DNA from: Lachnospiraceae bacterium
Lineage (GTDB): Bacteria; Bacillota; Clostridia; Lachnospirales; Lachnospiraceae
Direction of reading: 5' to 3'
DNA length: 64,000 bases
NCBI GenBank assembly: GCA_017428105.1
Contig: JAFRRM010000037.1
Location: 1 to 64,000, forward strand
The translations under genes and the position numbers were made by a program. Shown one piece after another: positions 40,787 through 48,431 of the stretch (positions within the stretch are counted from its first letter, which is position 1; every line of letters begins with the position of its first letter). The notes under the pieces are model-generated. The model ran no database searches. It was not told the DNA's origin and was given only the letters and a program-made list of their open reading frames with translations.

Positions 40787-41995
40787 ATGATCGCTTGCTC
40801 TGACCGGCTCACTTACGTCCATTCGGACATCCGCGGTCCTTTATACCAGGAAGCCTTGCGCATGGAAGCGGCGGGAACTCCCGTTCTGAAACTGAATACC
40901 GGAAACCCGGCGCGGTTCGGCTTCACGCTGCCGATATCCGTGCGGCGCGCGCTGGCGCAGCATATCGACGAGGCGGTGCCGTACTGTGACGTGCGGGGGA
41001 TGCAGTCCGCGCGGGACGTGATCTGCACGTACCACATCGGGAAGGGGCTCAAGGGAGTCCGCCCGGACGACATCTTCATCGGCAACGGCGTCAGCGAGAT
41101 GGCGTCCATGCTGATGGAAGCGCTGATCGGGACCGGGGACGAGATCCTGCTGCCGTCGCCGTGCTATTCGCTGTGGAGCAATAACACGTATCTGTGCGGC
41201 GGCGTGCCGGTGTTCTACCGCTGCGACCCGGCCAACCACTGGAATCCGGATCTGGAGGACATGGAGCGGAAGATCACGCCGAAGACCAAGGCCGTGCTGG
41301 TGATCAATCCCAACAACCCGACCGGCGCGCTGTACAGCCGGGAGGTCCTGCTGGGGATCGCGGAACTGGCGCGGAAGCACCATCTGGTGCTGCTGGCGGA
41401 TGAGATCTACGACCGGCTGGTCATGGACGGGCTGGTGCACGAATCGCTGGCGGCGCTGGCGCCGGACCAGCCCTGCGTCACGTTCAACGGACTGTCCAAG
41501 AGCCACATCATCTGCGGCTTCCGCTGCGGCTGGATGATCTTCAGCGGACCGAAGGACGAGCTAAAGGACGTCCGGGACGGCGTCATGAAGCTGGCGGCCA
41601 TGCGGCTGTGCGGCAACGCGCTGACGCAGCTGGTCATCCCGGCGGCGCTGGCGGACAGCGCTTCCACGATGGAGATGCTGGTGCCCGGCGGCCGCCTGTA
41701 CGAGCAGCGGGGCGCCACCCTGCGCGGGCTGGAAGCCATCGAAGGCGCGTCCTGCGAAAGAAACGACGCCGCGTTCTACGTGTTCCCGGCGCTGGATCGG
41801 GAGATGTTCCGCTTTAAGGACGCGGGCGATTTCTGCATGAAATTCCTGCACGAATGCCAGGTCCTGGTGATCCCCGGCCCCGGCTTCGACTGGCACGAAG
41901 ACCTGCGTTTCCGCATCGTCATGCTTCCGCAGCCGGCGGAGCTGGAGGACGCCATGGGGAAACTGGGGGGGTTCCTGCAGCGGCACAGACGGTAG
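40787..41995 (+). CDS. Class I/II pyridoxal-phosphate aminotransferase (AlaA-like)
   Basis: The 402-residue fold-type I aminotransferase has KLNTGNPARFGF, the INPNNPTGALYS cofactor-contact motif, the LLADEIYDRL segment with the Asp/Tyr that bind the ring, and the Schiff-base lysine Lys238 in LSKSH followed by GFRCGW. The start pattern resembles glutamate-pyruvate transaminases of the AlaA type, which could connect alanine with glutamate metabolism in a glutamate fermenter, but substrate choice is uncertain. The ATG at 40787 follows GGGAGG by seven bases; an earlier in-frame start at 40739 falls between promoter and ribosome site. Confidence 0.88.
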   Translation: MIACSDRLTYVHSDIRGPLYQEALRMEAAGTPVLKLNTGNPARFGFTLPISVRRALAQHIDEAVPYCDVRGMQSARDVICTYHIGKGLKGVRPDDIFIGNGVSEMASMLMEALIGTGDEILLPSPCYSLWSNNTYLCGGVPVFYRCDPANHWNPDLEDMERKITPKTKAVLVINPNNPTGALYSREVLLGIAELARKHHLVLLADEIYDRLVMDGLVHESLAALAPDQPCVTFNGLSKSHIICGFRCGWMIFSGPKDELKDVRDGVMKLAAMRLCGNALTQLVIPAALADSASTMEMLVPGGRLYEQRGATLRGLEAIEGASCERNDAAFYVFPALDREMFRFKDAGDFCMKFLHECQVLVIPGPGFDWHEDLRFRIVMLPQPAELEDAMGKLGGFLQRHRR

Positions 41996-42055
41996 GAAGA
42001 CCGGTATGGACAAACCGGCGGCAATATTGTATGATCAGGAAAAGGAGGTGCTGTT

Positions 42056-42637
42056 ATGGGCCTTTTATCGAAATTTTTAAAGAAAGTGGCGGACGAGACG
42101 GCGAACGACCTGACTGCCAAGGAAGCCAAGAAAGTGGGCAGCTTTTTCTCCGACAAGATCTCCGAGATCATCGGCGAAGGCAAGAAGGCGGATCAGGAAC
42201 TGGCCGCTCATCAGGCGAGCGCGTCGGCCGCGGTGCATGAGGCCGTGAATGAAGCGGCCGAAGCCGTGGACGAAGAAGTGACCATCCCCGGCAATTCCTG
42301 GGGGCCCACGATGCCGCTGGAGGAGAACCAGTTCAATTTCCCGGGACCGTACACCGCGTACTTCGAGAAGATCCTGAGCGAGGAATTCCCCGAATACCGT
42401 CTGGAGAAGGAAATGATCCCCAGCGGCCGCGGCATGGTCTGCACGCTGATGGACGGCGACCGGAGAGCGCTGGTGCTGGAGGTGCTCAACAGCAGTTCCG
42501 TCCGCAATCAGCTGCGCAGGACCTGCCGGCTGTCCGGCACTCCTTACGTGCGTCTCTATCACGACCATGAGGGCTGGTGGAACACCCGCGCCTACGTCGT
42601 GGAACGCGCGAAAAAGGCCATGGCCGGCGAAAACTGA
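42056..42637 (+). CDS. Hypothetical protein, possible nuclease-like C-terminal fold
   Basis: The 193-residue product has no signal peptide. The first ~75 residues are helical and alanine/glutamate-rich, with an amphipathic N-terminus (MGLLSKFLKKVADE). The C-terminal ~110 residues contain MVCTLMDGDRRALVLEVLN, then a helix with RNQLRRTCRLSGTPYVRLYH. That pattern recalls the beta-hairpin and helix of PD-(D/E)xK/DUF2726-type proteins, but a complete catalytic D-ExK set is not seen, so this is a weak structural guess. AAAGGAGG precedes the ATG. It lies directly upstream of the reverse transcriptase. Confidence 0.65.
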   Translation: MGLLSKFLKKVADETANDLTAKEAKKVGSFFSDKISEIIGEGKKADQELAAHQASASAAVHEAVNEAAEAVDEEVTIPGNSWGPTMPLEENQFNFPGPYTAYFEKILSEEFPEYRLEKEMIPSGRGMVCTLMDGDRRALVLEVLNSSSVRNQLRRTCRLSGTPYVRLYHDHEGWWNTRAYVVERAKKAMAGEN

Positions 42638-42668
42638 TCCTTATCTGAACTCATCAAAAACGGAGACA

Positions 42669-42809
42669 GGGGAGGCCCCGCCTTCCCCGCTCCTTTTTGG
42701 CGGAAAGAGAACGCCTGGCGCCTGGGGCGGACCCGGCCCGGACCATTTTCACGGCTTCTCAGGCAGCCGGTCCGGGTACGGTCTGGTACATCCAAGAATT
42801 TTCTTGGAT
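42669..42809 (+). other. Multi-hairpin region directly upstream of the reverse transcriptase
   Basis: In this noncoding stretch, CCCGGACC (42737-42744) pairs perfectly with GGTCCGGG (42769-42776). ATCCAAGA (42790-42797) pairs with TCTTGGAT (42802-42809) around a 4-base loop followed by T-rich sequence. A GC-rich stem near 42670-42700 ends in CCTTTTT and may terminate the upstream gene. Such structure is unusual for the window and could be a noncoding RNA used by the reverse transcriptase, or simply terminator and leader. No start of transcription was recognised. Confidence 0.45.
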
Positions 42810-42851
42810 TTAATGATTTCTCTTTCCGCTTTTTCATTAGTGACCGCGCTT

Positions 42852-44072
42852 ATGTCCCTGCTTGACCGCCTCTCGGACCCGCAGGTCTGGGAGAGATTTT
42901 ACGAGTACAAGACGTCTCTGGCCTGCCCGAAGGATTTCGCGAAAGAACTGCGGACCTTCATCGACGAGCAGGCCTATCTTCCCGTCTGCGAAAGCATCCG
43001 GCGCGGGGAGCCGTTCCCGCTGCCCCGCAAAGCGGTCATCAGCAAACAGTCTTCGCAGAAAAAACGCACGGTCTACATCTATCCCCGCCGCGAAAACATC
43101 GTCCTGAAACTCCTGACCTACCTGCTGCTGCGTCATTACGACTATCTGTTCAGCCGCGGCCTGTATTCCTTCCGGCCGGGCCGCTCCGCCAAGGACGCGG
43201 TGAGGATGCTGCAGCGGAAGCTGCGCGGCCGCCGGTGGCATGCGTACAAGGCGGACATCAGCGATTATTTCAATTCCCTGCCCGTGGACGCTTTCCTGCC
43301 CGTGCTGCGGGAAGCGCTGGGAGAGGATGAGCCGCTGTTCGCTTTCCTCAGCCGCCTGCTGAGCGAACCGCGGGTGCGCGACGGCCGGGAGATCATCACG
43401 GAGCGGAAGGGGATCATGGCGGGCACGCCGCTGGCGTCGTTCTACGCCAACCTATACCTGAAGGATCTGGATGCGCATTTCGACGACCCGGCGGTCCCGT
43501 ACGCGCGCTATTCCGACGACGTCATCCTGTTCACGGAGACCCGCGGGGAAGCGGAGGCGCAGGCGGCCTTCATCCGCGGCTTCCTGACGGAGAAAGGGCT
43601 GCGCCTCAATCCGGACAAGGAGACCTTCTTCCGTCCGGAGGACGGCTGGATCTTCCTGGGCGTCTGCTGCCGGGACGGTGTGACGGACATCGCCCCGGTC
43701 TCGCTGCAGAAAATGAAAGCCAAGATGCGCCGCAAAACGCGGGCGCTCAGGCGCTGGCAGGAGCGAAACGGCCTGGACGAGGAGAAAGCGGCCAAAGCGT
43801 TCATCCGCGTCTTCAACCGCAAACTGTTCGAAGACCCGGGCGACAACGAACTCAGCTGGAGCCGCTGGTTCTTCCCGGTGATCGGGACGGCGGAGAGCCT
43901 GCAGGCGATCGACCGCTATGCGCAGGACTGCCTGCGGTATCTGCTGAGCGGGAAACGGACGAAGGCCCGGTACAACGTAAGGTACGGGGAACTGAAGCGG
44001 CTGGGGTACCGCAGCCTGGTACACGAGTATTACAAGAGGGAAGAGGAAGGGAATACAGAAGCCAAGATTTGA
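42852..44072 (+). CDS. Stand-alone reverse transcriptase (group II-like / unclassified)
   Basis: The 406-residue product contains the RT core. Motif A is KADISDYFNSL (Asp135), motif B-like GIMAGTPLASFYANLYL (~188-204), motif C ARYSDDVILF (YSDD at 220-223), and motif D/E EKGLRLNPDKE and WIFLGVCC. A basic thumb-like helix follows (KMKAKMRRKTRALRRW), then ~120 unassigned residues. There is no endonuclease or protease domain. AGTPLA replaces the QGG/QGN motif of intron and diversity-generating RTs, and YSDD replaces YADD. Its family appears to be a solitary type found in Clostridia; role unknown. The ATG at 42852 suits the family N-terminus (MSLLDRLSDPQVW); an ATG at 42813 would add 13 residues. 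Neither has a clear ribosome site. Confidence 0.85.
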   Translation: MSLLDRLSDPQVWERFYEYKTSLACPKDFAKELRTFIDEQAYLPVCESIRRGEPFPLPRKAVISKQSSQKKRTVYIYPRRENIVLKLLTYLLLRHYDYLFSRGLYSFRPGRSAKDAVRMLQRKLRGRRWHAYKADISDYFNSLPVDAFLPVLREALGEDEPLFAFLSRLLSEPRVRDGREIITERKGIMAGTPLASFYANLYLKDLDAHFDDPAVPYARYSDDVILFTETRGEAEAQAAFIRGFLTEKGLRLNPDKETFFRPEDGWIFLGVCCRDGVTDIAPVSLQKMKAKMRRKTRALRRWQERNGLDEEKAAKAFIRVFNRKLFEDPGDNELSWSRWFFPVIGTAESLQAIDRYAQDCLRYLLSGKRTKARYNVRYGELKRLGYRSLVHEYYKREEEGNTEAKI

Positions 44073-44101
44073 AAAAAGGCGCCCCCGAGCGCCTTTTTTT
44101 T
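44073..44101. terminator. Bidirectional terminator between the RT and birA
   Basis: AAAAAAGGCGC and GCGCCTTTTTT pair around CCCCGA; A and T runs make it functional on both strands. It begins directly after the RT stop. Confidence 0.9.
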
Positions 44102-44124
44102 GCGGTCCGCGTTGTGCCGCCGCT

Positions 44125-45105
44125 TTATTCCTTCCGGCTTCTCAGGGATACTTCCCCCGCGTATACCGTTTCTCTCCGCCCGTCTTCATACCGCACGATC
44201 AGGCCGAAATCGTCGGACAGGGCTTCGGCATGGGCCGGGGTGCGCTGATCGCCGATGATGATGGTCACGGGACGGCCCAGCGTCACACAGTGAGCCTGAA
44301 AGTAGGAAAGATAGACGGGATCTTCCGAGAGGAAGCCCGCATAGGCGTCGTCCAGGGCATTGATCAGAGCGGCGCAGAGGACGTCGCGGCGGGGCGTGCG
44401 GCCGGTGGCCATGCGGAGGCTGGCGGCAAGAGAGCGGATGTCTTCCGGGAAATCTTCCGGCGTCTGGCCGACGTTGATCCCCATGCCGGTGAGCATGTAC
44501 TGGATGGCGCCGCTATCGCTTTCCAGCGCCATCTCGGTCAGGATGCCGCAGAGTTTTCTGCCTTCCCACAGGATGTCGTTGGGCCATTTGATCTCAGGCG
44601 TGAACGCGCAGACCTCCTCCACGGCGCGGCAGACGGCCACGGCGGCGTACGCAGTGAAGCGGGAGGCACGGAGCGGGGAGATGTCCGGGAAGTACAGGCC
44701 GGTGAGATAAAGCCCCAGGCCGGCGGGCGAGTAGAAACTGCGGCCGCGGCGTCCCCGGCCTCCGGTTTGCTCCTCCGCGGCCAGGTAGTAGTTCCGGGTC
44801 CGGTCCGGCACGGCCAGCGTCTTGGCGCGGTCGTTGGTGGAGGTGATGGTGGGGAAGCAGAGGAGGCTGCCGCAGTGGTCGTTCTTCAGCCGGGGCAGGA
44901 GATTGCCCGGGGAGAGACGGTCCGGCGCGGCGGTCAGGCGGTAGCCTTTCCGCGGGGCGGCTTCGATCTCATATCCGTCCTTCTGCAGTGCCTGGACGGC
45001 CTTCCACACGGCCGCCCGGGTCACGCCGAGCTGCCGGCTCAGGGAAGCGCCGGAAACGAATTCGCCAATATGCTGATGCAGTAAAGCTAAGATCTGTTCT
45101 TTCAT
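44125..45105 (-). CDS. birA: Biotin-protein ligase and biotin operon repressor BirA
   Basis: The 326-residue bifunctional product has an N-terminal winged helix (GASLSRQLGVTRAAVWKAVQ, ~18-60), the ligase core with TSTNDRAK, the biotinyl-AMP loop GGRGRRGRSFYSP, IKWPNDILW and KLCGILTE, and an SH3-like C-terminus. It attaches biotin to carrier proteins, here plausibly the glutaconyl-CoA decarboxylase carrier. It also represses biotin genes; two matching operators sit upstream. The ATG at 45105 has GGAG close upstream. Divergent from bioY. Confidence 0.94.
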   Translation of the reverse strand: MKEQILALLHQHIGEFVSGASLSRQLGVTRAAVWKAVQALQKDGYEIEAAPRKGYRLTAAPDRLSPGNLLPRLKNDHCGSLLCFPTITSTNDRAKTLAVPDRTRNYYLAAEEQTGGRGRRGRSFYSPAGLGLYLTGLYFPDISPLRASRFTAYAAVAVCRAVEEVCAFTPEIKWPNDILWEGRKLCGILTEMALESDSGAIQYMLTGMGINVGQTPEDFPEDIRSLAASLRMATGRTPRRDVLCAALINALDDAYAGFLSEDPVYLSYFQAHCVTLGRPVTIIIGDQRTPAHAEALSDDFGLIVRYEDGRRETVYAGEVSLRSRKE

Positions 45106-45115
45106 GATACTCCGA

Positions 45116-45143
45116 TCATACACGATGAAGGCCAAATTGTAAA
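45116..45143 (-). promoter_or_regulatory. Possible birA promoter
   Basis: On the minus strand TTTACA (45143-45138), a 16-base spacer and TATGAT (45121-45116). The -35 lies inside BirA operator 1, suggesting autoregulation. The predicted start would fall at the ribosome site, leaving almost no leader, which lowers confidence. Confidence 0.45.
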
Positions 45144-45168
45144 CGGGTTTTTGGCGAAGGTTGACAAA
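45136..45168. promoter_or_regulatory. BirA-type operator 1 (imperfect)
   Basis: ATTGTAAAC, 15 bases, GTTGACAAA. The right half matches the ideal arm GTTTACAAT at 7 of 9 positions and contains the bioY -35 (TTGACA). The spacing equals that of operator 2. Confidence 0.65.
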
Positions 45169-45189
45169 AGAGGGGAGACGTGTTATTGT
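45161..45189 (+). promoter_or_regulatory. bioY promoter
   Basis: TTGACA, a 17-base spacer and TATTGT. The -35 overlaps operator 1 and the -10 overlaps operator 2. Confidence 0.75.
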
Positions 45190-45217
45190 AAACCGTGCGA
45201 AACAAAAAGTTTACAAT
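45185..45217. promoter_or_regulatory. BirA-type operator 2 (perfect)
   Basis: ATTGTAAAC and GTTTACAAT form a perfect 9-bp inverted repeat with a 15-base spacer, the known architecture of BirA sites in Firmicutes. It covers the bioY -10 and transcription start. Confidence 0.88.
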
Positions 45218-45237
45218 ACTTCCGGAGGAATTCTATC

Positions 45238-45792
45238 ATGAAACGGCCCGACGTCTATAAAATGGTCATCACCGCCCTCTTTGTCGCCCTCACCGCCGTA
45301 GGCGCGTTCATCCGCATCCCGACGGCCACGGTGGCCTTCACGCTGCAGATCCTGTTCGTTTTCCTGGCCGGGATCCTGCTGGGACCGGGGTGGGGCGCGC
45401 TGTCGCAGCTGATCTACGTGCTGCTGGGGCTGGTCGGCGTTCCGATCTTTACGGGCGGCGGCGGATTCGGGTATGTGTTCCAGCCCAGCTTCGGGTTCCT
45501 GCTGGGGTATATCGGGGGCGCGGCCGTGACGGGATGGCTCGCGCGGGCGGGGAGACCGTCGGTGCTGCGGACCGTGCTGGCGTGCGCCGCGGGTCTCGCG
45601 GCGATCTATGCGGTCGGTCTGCCCTATATGGCCTGGGTGCTGAACGTGCATCTGGAAAAGGATCTGCCGGCTTCCTACATCATCACCAACGGCATGCTGA
45701 TCTTCCTGCCCTGGGACGGCGTCAAGGTGGCGGCCGCGGCCGCGCTGTCGAAGATCCTGCTGCCGGTCATGGACCGGCTGCGGAGGGCCTGA
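45238..45792 (+). CDS. bioY: Biotin transporter BioY
   Basis: The 184-residue substrate-binding S-component of an ECF transporter has six hydrophobic segments. It carries the BioY hallmark regions MVITALFVALTAVGAFIRIP, TLQILFVFLAGILLGP, VPIFTGGGGFGYVFQPSFGFL and a final GVKVAAAAAL helix. It takes up biotin with shared ECF energising subunits that are not in this window. CCGGAGGAA precedes the ATG. It is controlled by the two BirA operators. No biotin synthesis genes are nearby, which fits scavenging. Confidence 0.93.
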   Translation: MKRPDVYKMVITALFVALTAVGAFIRIPTATVAFTLQILFVFLAGILLGPGWGALSQLIYVLLGLVGVPIFTGGGGFGYVFQPSFGFLLGYIGGAAVTGWLARAGRPSVLRTVLACAAGLAAIYAVGLPYMAWVLNVHLEKDLPASYIITNGMLIFLPWDGVKVAAAAALSKILLPVMDRLRRA

Positions 45793-45827
45793 GCCGGAGA
45801 GTTTTTCCGGGACCGGCATTTTTCCGG

Positions 45828-45856
45828 TTGAAATGGCGAAGAATATCGGCTACAAT
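45828..45856 (+). promoter_or_regulatory. Promoter of the LOG-family gene
   Basis: TTGAAA, a 17-base spacer and TACAAT. It overlaps an in-frame upstream start, which argues for the later ATG. Confidence 0.7.
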
Positions 45857-45910
45857 AAAAAGCGTGCTCCGGATGCATGCTTTTTTGATGTGGGAGAGAA
45901 AGAAGGGCTT

Positions 45911-46453
45911 ATGAGGATCGGCGTGTTTTTATCGTCCCGGATGGGAAAGACCGACGCGTACCGGAAACTGACGGAAGAACTGGGCCGGTGGCTCGTTCGG
46001 AACGGTCACGAACTGGTCTACGGCGGGGAGAATTACGGCCTGATGGCGGTGCTGGCGGATACGGTGCTGGCCGAAGGCGGCCGCGCGGCCGGCGTGATCC
46101 CGAACCTGTCCCCCATGAAGGAGAACGCGCATCCCGGACTTCAGGAACACCACTATGTGCGCAGCATGGCGGAGCGCAAGGAACTGATGATCCGGCTGGC
46201 GGATGCCTTCATCGCGCTCCCCGGCGGCATCGGGACCCTGGACGAATTCTCCGAAGTCCTGTGCCTCAACGCCATCGGCGCCCTGGACAAGCCCCTGGTC
46301 CTGCTCGGAACAGGCGGCTACTATGAACCTTTCCGGGCTGTCAGGGATAAGATCCTCGCGGAGCAAATGGCGGACGGATCCTCCTTCGAACGCCTCCTGA
46401 TCACAGAGGACCTCGAGGAAGCCGGACGGTTTCTGACTCGTGCGAAAACCTGA
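45911..46453 (+). CDS. LOG-family (TIGR00730) nucleotide phosphoribohydrolase-like protein
   Basis: The 180-residue Rossmann-fold product has YGGENYGLMAVLAD, the SMAERKELM Arg/Lys segment and the nucleotide-binding LPGGIGTLDEF. Proteins of this family remove the base from nucleoside 5'-monophosphates (cytokinin-activating LONELY GUY enzymes in plants). The physiological substrate in bacteria is often unclear. The ATG at 45911 is chosen because the longer frame runs through the promoter. The TGA stop is the first three bases of a palindromic repeat. Confidence 0.85.
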   Translation: MRIGVFLSSRMGKTDAYRKLTEELGRWLVRNGHELVYGGENYGLMAVLADTVLAEGGRAAGVIPNLSPMKENAHPGLQEHHYVRSMAERKELMIRLADAFIALPGGIGTLDEFSEVLCLNAIGALDKPLVLLGTGGYYEPFRAVRDKILAEQMADGSSFERLLITEDLEEAGRFLTRAKT

Positions 46454-46517
46454 CAAAGGGACGGTTCCTTTGTCAGAAAACAGGAGAAAATCTGACAAAG
46501 GAACCGTCCCCCTGTCA
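46451..46517. repeat. Inverted pair of palindromic GGGACGGTTC units
   Basis: Two 25-base units (46451-46475 and 46493-46517) lie head to head, with cores GGGACGGTTC and GGAACCGTCC. The first is itself palindromic (TGACAAAGG with CCTTTGTCA). Together they can fold into one long hairpin with a 17-base connector. The first TGA is the stop of the LOG-family gene. It matches the unit at the end of surE. Confidence 0.85.
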
Positions 46518-46557
46518 GAAAAATAAAAAAATTTTAGGAGAATTGGGGGATCACAGC

Positions 46558-48348
46558 ATGAAACGTACCCGACTTCTGTTCCTGGCCTGGGCGATCGTCC
46601 TGGGCCTGTCAGCCTGTGGAAAGGCTCCGGCCGGAACCACTGCCGCATCAGAACCCGCCTCCACGGAGGCGCCAGCCCCCGCCGCGAAGCATCTGCGGAT
46701 GCCCGACGGGGAGTGTCAGACATTCAATCCCTACTTGGCCAACACACAGGATGAGATGATGAATGACTTTGCCCAAGCAAGGTTATACCGCCGTTTTGCC
46801 AAAGAAGACCGCAAGACGCTCTATATGCGTCCGGAACTGGCGGCGGAAGAACCGAAGCAGATGGACGCCGAAGGCAAAGTCTGGCAGATCAGGATCCGTC
46901 CCGGCCTGTTCTTCACGGACAGCCAGGGCAACCTGACCGATAAGCCCATCAACGCCTCCGTCTTCGAGCATTCCTTCAAAATGGCTCTGGACCCGGTCCT
47001 GAAGCAGCGCGCCGGCGACAACATGTCCATCTACATCACCATCGTGAACGCGAAGGAATACTTCCAGCAGACGCCGGAAGCCCCGGTGAAATGGGAAGAC
47101 GTGGGCATCAGGGCGCTGGACGAGCTGACCCTGGAACTGACACTGGCCACGCCGTCCACGCAGATGAACGTGATGCAGCAGTTCACCGGCTACGGCACCG
47201 TCCCCACGGATCCGGACCTCTTTACCTCCCTGATGGCGAACGGCGCCACCGCTTACGGCACGGACCATACCAAGACCCTCTACTGCGGCGCCTTCTACGT
47301 GACCGACTGGGTCAAGTCCTCCGCCATCACGCTGAAAAAGAATCCGAATTACGTGTTCGCGGACGAGATCAAAATCACGGATGCGACGCTGTATTACGTG
47401 GAAAATTACCAGACGCAGCTTGAGATGTACCTGAAAGGTGATCTGGATTCCACGGCGCTGGATGCGGAGATCGCGCCGCGCTACGCGGAACGCGAGGACT
47501 ATCTGAGCTATCCCGCCCGCTACCTGATGCAGATCGAGATCAACCGCGGCAACACCAAAAAGCCGATCCTGGACAACATGAATTTCAAGAATGCGCTGTG
47601 GTATGCGGTGGACCGGATCGCAATGGCGAAGCTGGAGGCGGCCACGCCGGCCAACTACATCATCCCGGACACCTCCCTGGCGGACTCCGCGACCGGCCTG
47701 CTGTTCAGGGACACGGACATCGCGAAGAGCTACCGCGAGGATATGACCGCGAGTTATGACCCGGCGAAGGCGAAAGCGTATTTCGACAAGGCTATGGAAG
47801 AGGAAAAGATCAGCGGCAAACTGACGCTGGAACTGATCATTTCCCCGGCCACGCCGGAACAGAGCCTTTGTGCGCAGTTCCTGCAGCAGCATCTGGCGGA
47901 GATCTTCGGCGAGGACCGTTTCGAACTGGTCATCCGGGAGAACCAGGACCGCGCCAACCTGATGAAGACCTGGCGGGATGACCCCAACGCCTATGAACTC
48001 TGCCTCTCCAACTGGAGCCGCGCCGTGACCGACGACAGCCCCTTCAACGTGTTCGACAAATACAGCGAAGTCTACGACCTGAAAGTAAACGCCCCGTACG
48101 GCAACGCGTTCATCAACGAGACCATCTTCCTCCAGACCACCGACCCGCGGGTCAAGACCGACCAGGCCTACAATGCGGAACTGGCCGGGCGGATGGAGAA
48201 GGAAGCCCTGGAAAACCGCCTCGTGATCCCGATGTTCGAGCGCAGCTTCCAGTACCTGGTCAGCCCGAAACTGATCCTCCCCCTGGAGGTCCCGCAGCCG
48301 TCGATGGGCTTCACGCTGCGGCCCTGGCTGGCGGATCTGCTGCCGTAA
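46558..48348 (+). CDS. Peptide-type ABC transporter substrate-binding lipoprotein
   Basis: A 596-residue family 5 solute-binding protein. The lipoprotein signal (LLFLAWAIVLGLSAC lipobox) anchors it outside. Family segments include QTFNPYLANTQDEM, RPELAAEEPKQMD, NASVFEHSFKMALDP (the typical 'funnel' helix) and NFKNALWYAVDR. It delivers oligopeptides or similar compounds to the permeases downstream. The ATG at 46558 follows GGGGGA by seven bases. It is followed by a stem-loop terminator before the permease genes, which would make binding protein more abundant than permease. Confidence 0.9.
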   Translation: MKRTRLLFLAWAIVLGLSACGKAPAGTTAASEPASTEAPAPAAKHLRMPDGECQTFNPYLANTQDEMMNDFAQARLYRRFAKEDRKTLYMRPELAAEEPKQMDAEGKVWQIRIRPGLFFTDSQGNLTDKPINASVFEHSFKMALDPVLKQRAGDNMSIYITIVNAKEYFQQTPEAPVKWEDVGIRALDELTLELTLATPSTQMNVMQQFTGYGTVPTDPDLFTSLMANGATAYGTDHTKTLYCGAFYVTDWVKSSAITLKKNPNYVFADEIKITDATLYYVENYQTQLEMYLKGDLDSTALDAEIAPRYAEREDYLSYPARYLMQIEINRGNTKKPILDNMNFKNALWYAVDRIAMAKLEAATPANYIIPDTSLADSATGLLFRDTDIAKSYREDMTASYDPAKAKAYFDKAMEEEKISGKLTLELIISPATPEQSLCAQFLQQHLAEIFGEDRFELVIRENQDRANLMKTWRDDPNAYELCLSNWSRAVTDDSPFNVFDKYSEVYDLKVNAPYGNAFINETIFLQTTDPRVKTDQAYNAELAGRMEKEALENRLVIPMFERSFQYLVSPKLILPLEVPQPSMGFTLRPWLADLLP

Positions 48349-48357
48349 ACACCCGAA

Positions 48358-48396
48358 CGGGGCCGGAAGGGGACGGTTCTCCCCCGGCCCCGTTTT
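48358..48396 (+). terminator. Intercistronic terminator after the binding protein
   Basis: A perfect 9-bp stem (CGGGGCCGG with CCGGCCCCG) is followed by TTTT. Its apical part contains GGGGACGGTTCTCCCC, carrying the same GGGACGGTTC core word as the palindromic repeats. Confidence 0.8.
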
Positions 48397-48431
48397 CAGC
48401 CGCTGACGCGGTGACGCTGCGATATTGACGG

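Noticed and set aside
42567..42851. Upstream extension of the reverse transcriptase frame
   Set aside because: It overlaps the preceding gene and the hairpin region, has no ribosome site, and the family N-terminus fits the ATG at 42852.
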